Below are positions 13,360 to 14,515 of a stretch of DNA of 14,515 bases, in pieces (within the stretch, counting starts at the first letter, position 1; the number at the start of each line of letters is the position of its first letter). Both the position numbers and the translations under genes were made by a program. The notes below the pieces were generated by a model that saw nothing but the letters and a program-made list of their open reading frames with translations, had not been told where the DNA came from and did not search any database. The stretch is from the NCBI GenBank assembly GCA_023396625.1, contig JAEWVY010000280.1, positions 1-14,515 on the forward strand. The letters run 5' to 3'. Source of the stretch: Pseudomonadota bacterium. GTDB lineage: Bacteria > Pseudomonadota > Gammaproteobacteria > Burkholderiales > Burkholderiaceae_C.

Positions 13360-14153
13360 TGGGGCTTCCTTTTTTCGATGAAAGCCTGCACCCCCTCTTG
13401 CGCCACGGGATGCATCATGTTGCAGGCCATCGTCTGGCCCGCCAGCTGGTAGGCGGCCTCCATGCCCAGCTCCCGCTGCCGGTAAAACAGCTGCTTGCCC
13501 ATGGCCAGCGCCTCCCGGGGCCTGGCGAGCACCGCCGCGAGCAGGGCCGCCACCTCCGCGTCGAGCGCTGCGGCATCGACCACCCGGTTGATCAAGCCCC
13601 TGGCACGTGCCTCCCGGGCATCGATGAATTCACCTGTCAGCAGCATCTCCATCGCCAGTTTGGGCGCCATGTTGCGCACCAGGGGCACGCTTGGCGTGGC
13701 GCAAAACAGCCCGGCATCGATCCCGTTGACACCAAAACGGGCGCCGTCCGCCGCCACGGCCAAATCACACTGGGCCACCAGTTGGCAGCCAGCCGCCGTC
13801 GCCAGGCCTTGTACCCGCGCCACCACCGGCACCGGCAGATGCTGGATCGCCAGCATCACACGCGAACATTGGGCGAACAGCGCCTGGTAGTAGGCCAGAT
13901 CGGGATGCGCCCTCATTTCCTTGAGGTTGTGGCCAGCACAAAACGCCTTGCCCGTGGCGGCAATCACCACCGCCCGGGCACTGGCATCGTCGCGCACCGT
14001 GTCAAGGGCCTGTTGCAGCGCGGCGAGCATGGCTTCGGAAAGCGCGTTGAATGAGGCCGGCGCGTCGAGCGTGAGCGTGTGGACGCCACGTGCGTCCCTT
14101 GCATGACGCAAGGGGCTGTCGTGCGGGGACAGGTCCGTTGGGAAATTCGTCAT
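13347..14153 (-). CDS. Crotonase-family protein, ECHDC3-like (enoyl-CoA hydratase fold)
   Basis: 268-residue member of the enoyl-CoA hydratase/isomerase superfamily. The first oxyanion-hole segment KAFCAGHNLKEM (69-80) and the second GLATAAGCQLVAQCDLAVA (116-134) are intact, so it should bind acyl-CoA. At the two catalytic glutamate positions of classical hydratase (Glu144 and Glu164 in the rat enzyme) it has Q124 (GCQL) and G144 (FGVNGIDAG). The pattern GLATAAGCQLVAQCD, then GLFCATPSVPL, and the C-terminal EKRKPQWP closely resembles human ECHDC3, an uncharacterised or weakly characterised branch. It is therefore unlikely to be an ordinary hydratase. The start at 14153 gives the normal family length but has no good Shine-Dalgarno; longer in-frame starts would run into the divergent gene. 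It overlaps the MscS-family gene downstream by 13 bp, so the two form an operon. Confidence 0.88.
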   Translation of the reverse strand: MTNFPTDLSPHDSPLRHARDARGVHTLTLDAPASFNALSEAMLAALQQALDTVRDDASARAVVIAATGKAFCAGHNLKEMRAHPDLAYYQALFAQCSRVMLAIQHLPVPVVARVQGLATAAGCQLVAQCDLAVAADGARFGVNGIDAGLFCATPSVPLVRNMAPKLAMEMLLTGEFIDAREARARGLINRVVDAAALDAEVAALLAAVLARPREALAMGKQLFYRQRELGMEAAYQLAGQTMACNMMHPVAQEGVQAFIEKRKPQWPA

Positions 14154-14242
14154 GCCGGGATTTTGGCTGATTCCACAACCCCTTCGCCGATCCCATAGGG
14201 CGCCTGATGCAAATGCCACGGGCTTCGGATACCCTCTGGGGC

Positions 14243-14515
14243 ATGAAAGCACGTCACCCCTCTTCTCCCGCCACCGAGGCCGTCGCCGCGCGCCGACATC
14301 TTCTCACGGGCGTTGCCGCGACGGCGGCGGGTATCGCGACAACCCACGGCCATGCGGCCCCGGCGCCGCGCCAGGCCGGTCCCGCCGAAAGCGGCGCGCG
14401 GCACAAGATTGTTTACCAGCTCAACCACCCCGAGGAAGAGCATCGCGAGGCGATCTTCAACTCGATCAGCGCGGTGCTCACGAAATACACGGATGACGTG
14501 GCCATTGCCGTGGTC
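14243..14515 (+). CDS. DsrE-family protein with probable Tat signal, 3' end missing
   Basis: The first 91 residues of a gene that runs off the window. The N-terminus carries a twin-arginine-like signal: ARRHLLTG followed by an Ala-rich hydrophobic stretch and an AxA-type end (GHAAPA), so export to the periplasm is likely. From about residue 55 the mature part reads HKIVYQLNHPEEEHREAIF, then SAVLTKYTDDVAIAVV. This matches the start of DsrE/DsrF-like domains (small alpha/beta sulfur-relay proteins), in which KVVYQ and KYGDD-type motifs recur. The active-site cysteine region lies beyond the end, so a sulfur-carrier role cannot be tested. The ATG at 14243 has only a GGGG as ribosome site. The gene is divergent from the crotonase gene across an 89-bp gap in which no clear promoter was seen. 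Confidence 0.75.
   Translation, partial: MKARHPSSPATEAVAARRHLLTGVAATAAGIATTHGHAAPAPRQAGPAESGARHKIVYQLNHPEEEHREAIFNSISAVLTKYTDDVAIAVV

Noticed and set aside
14154..14252. Longer start for the crotonase-family gene on the minus strand (to 14252)
   Set aside because: It would overlap the start of the divergent DsrE-family gene and adds 33 residues not typical of the family; the 268-residue form fits better.

Overview
The window is GC-rich DNA, densely packed with genes of short-to-medium-chain carbon metabolism. It looks like chromosome from a beta-proteobacterium of the order Burkholderiales, most likely family Comamonadaceae (Acidovorax / Hydrogenophaga-like). This rests on protein character (PhaC, the etfBA plus DmdC-type acyl-CoA dehydrogenase set, the TrpB-like enzyme, the CadR-type MerR regulator) and on a structured intergenic repeat between etfB and etfA. 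It is inference from the sequence alone. No tRNA, rRNA, CRISPR array, insertion sequence or phage integration gene was seen.

Layout, left to right. (a) 2-1747 (+): a polyhydroxyalkanoate synthase (phaC) cut at its 5' end, overlapping tail-to-tail by 16 bp with a glutathione S-transferase gene (1732-2364, -). (b) 2429-2899 (-): a CadR/PbrR-type MerR regulator with the metal-binding cysteines in place. It is divergent from a cytoplasmic transglutaminase-like (papain-fold) protein (3015-3824, +). The gap holds a textbook MerR-type promoter: a perfect dyad with 9-bp arms inside a 19-bp -35/-10 spacer, pointing at the transglutaminase gene and not at a metal exporter. (c) 4006-5436 (+): a secreted collagen-like protein with two Gly-X-Y blocks, a 90-bp DNA repeat and a possible Shine-Dalgarno-sequestering leader. 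(d) 5651-7021 (-): a stand-alone TrpB-like PLP enzyme. (e) 7221-8186 (-): a nitronate-monooxygenase-family flavoprotein with a clear terminator. (f) 8290-10080 (-): a DmdC-type acyl-CoA dehydrogenase. (g) 10153-11943 (-): etfB-etfA, the electron acceptor for acyl-CoA dehydrogenases, with two palindromes in the etfB promoter region and a strong terminator after etfA. (h) 12082-14153 (-): an ECHDC3-like crotonase lacking both classical catalytic glutamates, overlapping by 13 bp with an MscS-family channel gene. (i) 14243-end (+): the start of a DsrE-family protein behind a probable Tat signal.

How the genes fit together. The acyl-CoA dehydrogenase passes electrons to EtfAB, and the crotonase and the flavoprotein are plausible acyl-CoA-side partners. 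PhaC at the far left stores 3-hydroxyacyl-CoA as polymer. The most unusual part is the centre: a heavy-metal-type MerR regulator whose operator drives a transglutaminase-fold gene, followed on the same strand by a secreted collagen-like protein. No metal transporter is present in the window. I do not recognise this arrangement as a described system, and it is the best candidate here for something new.
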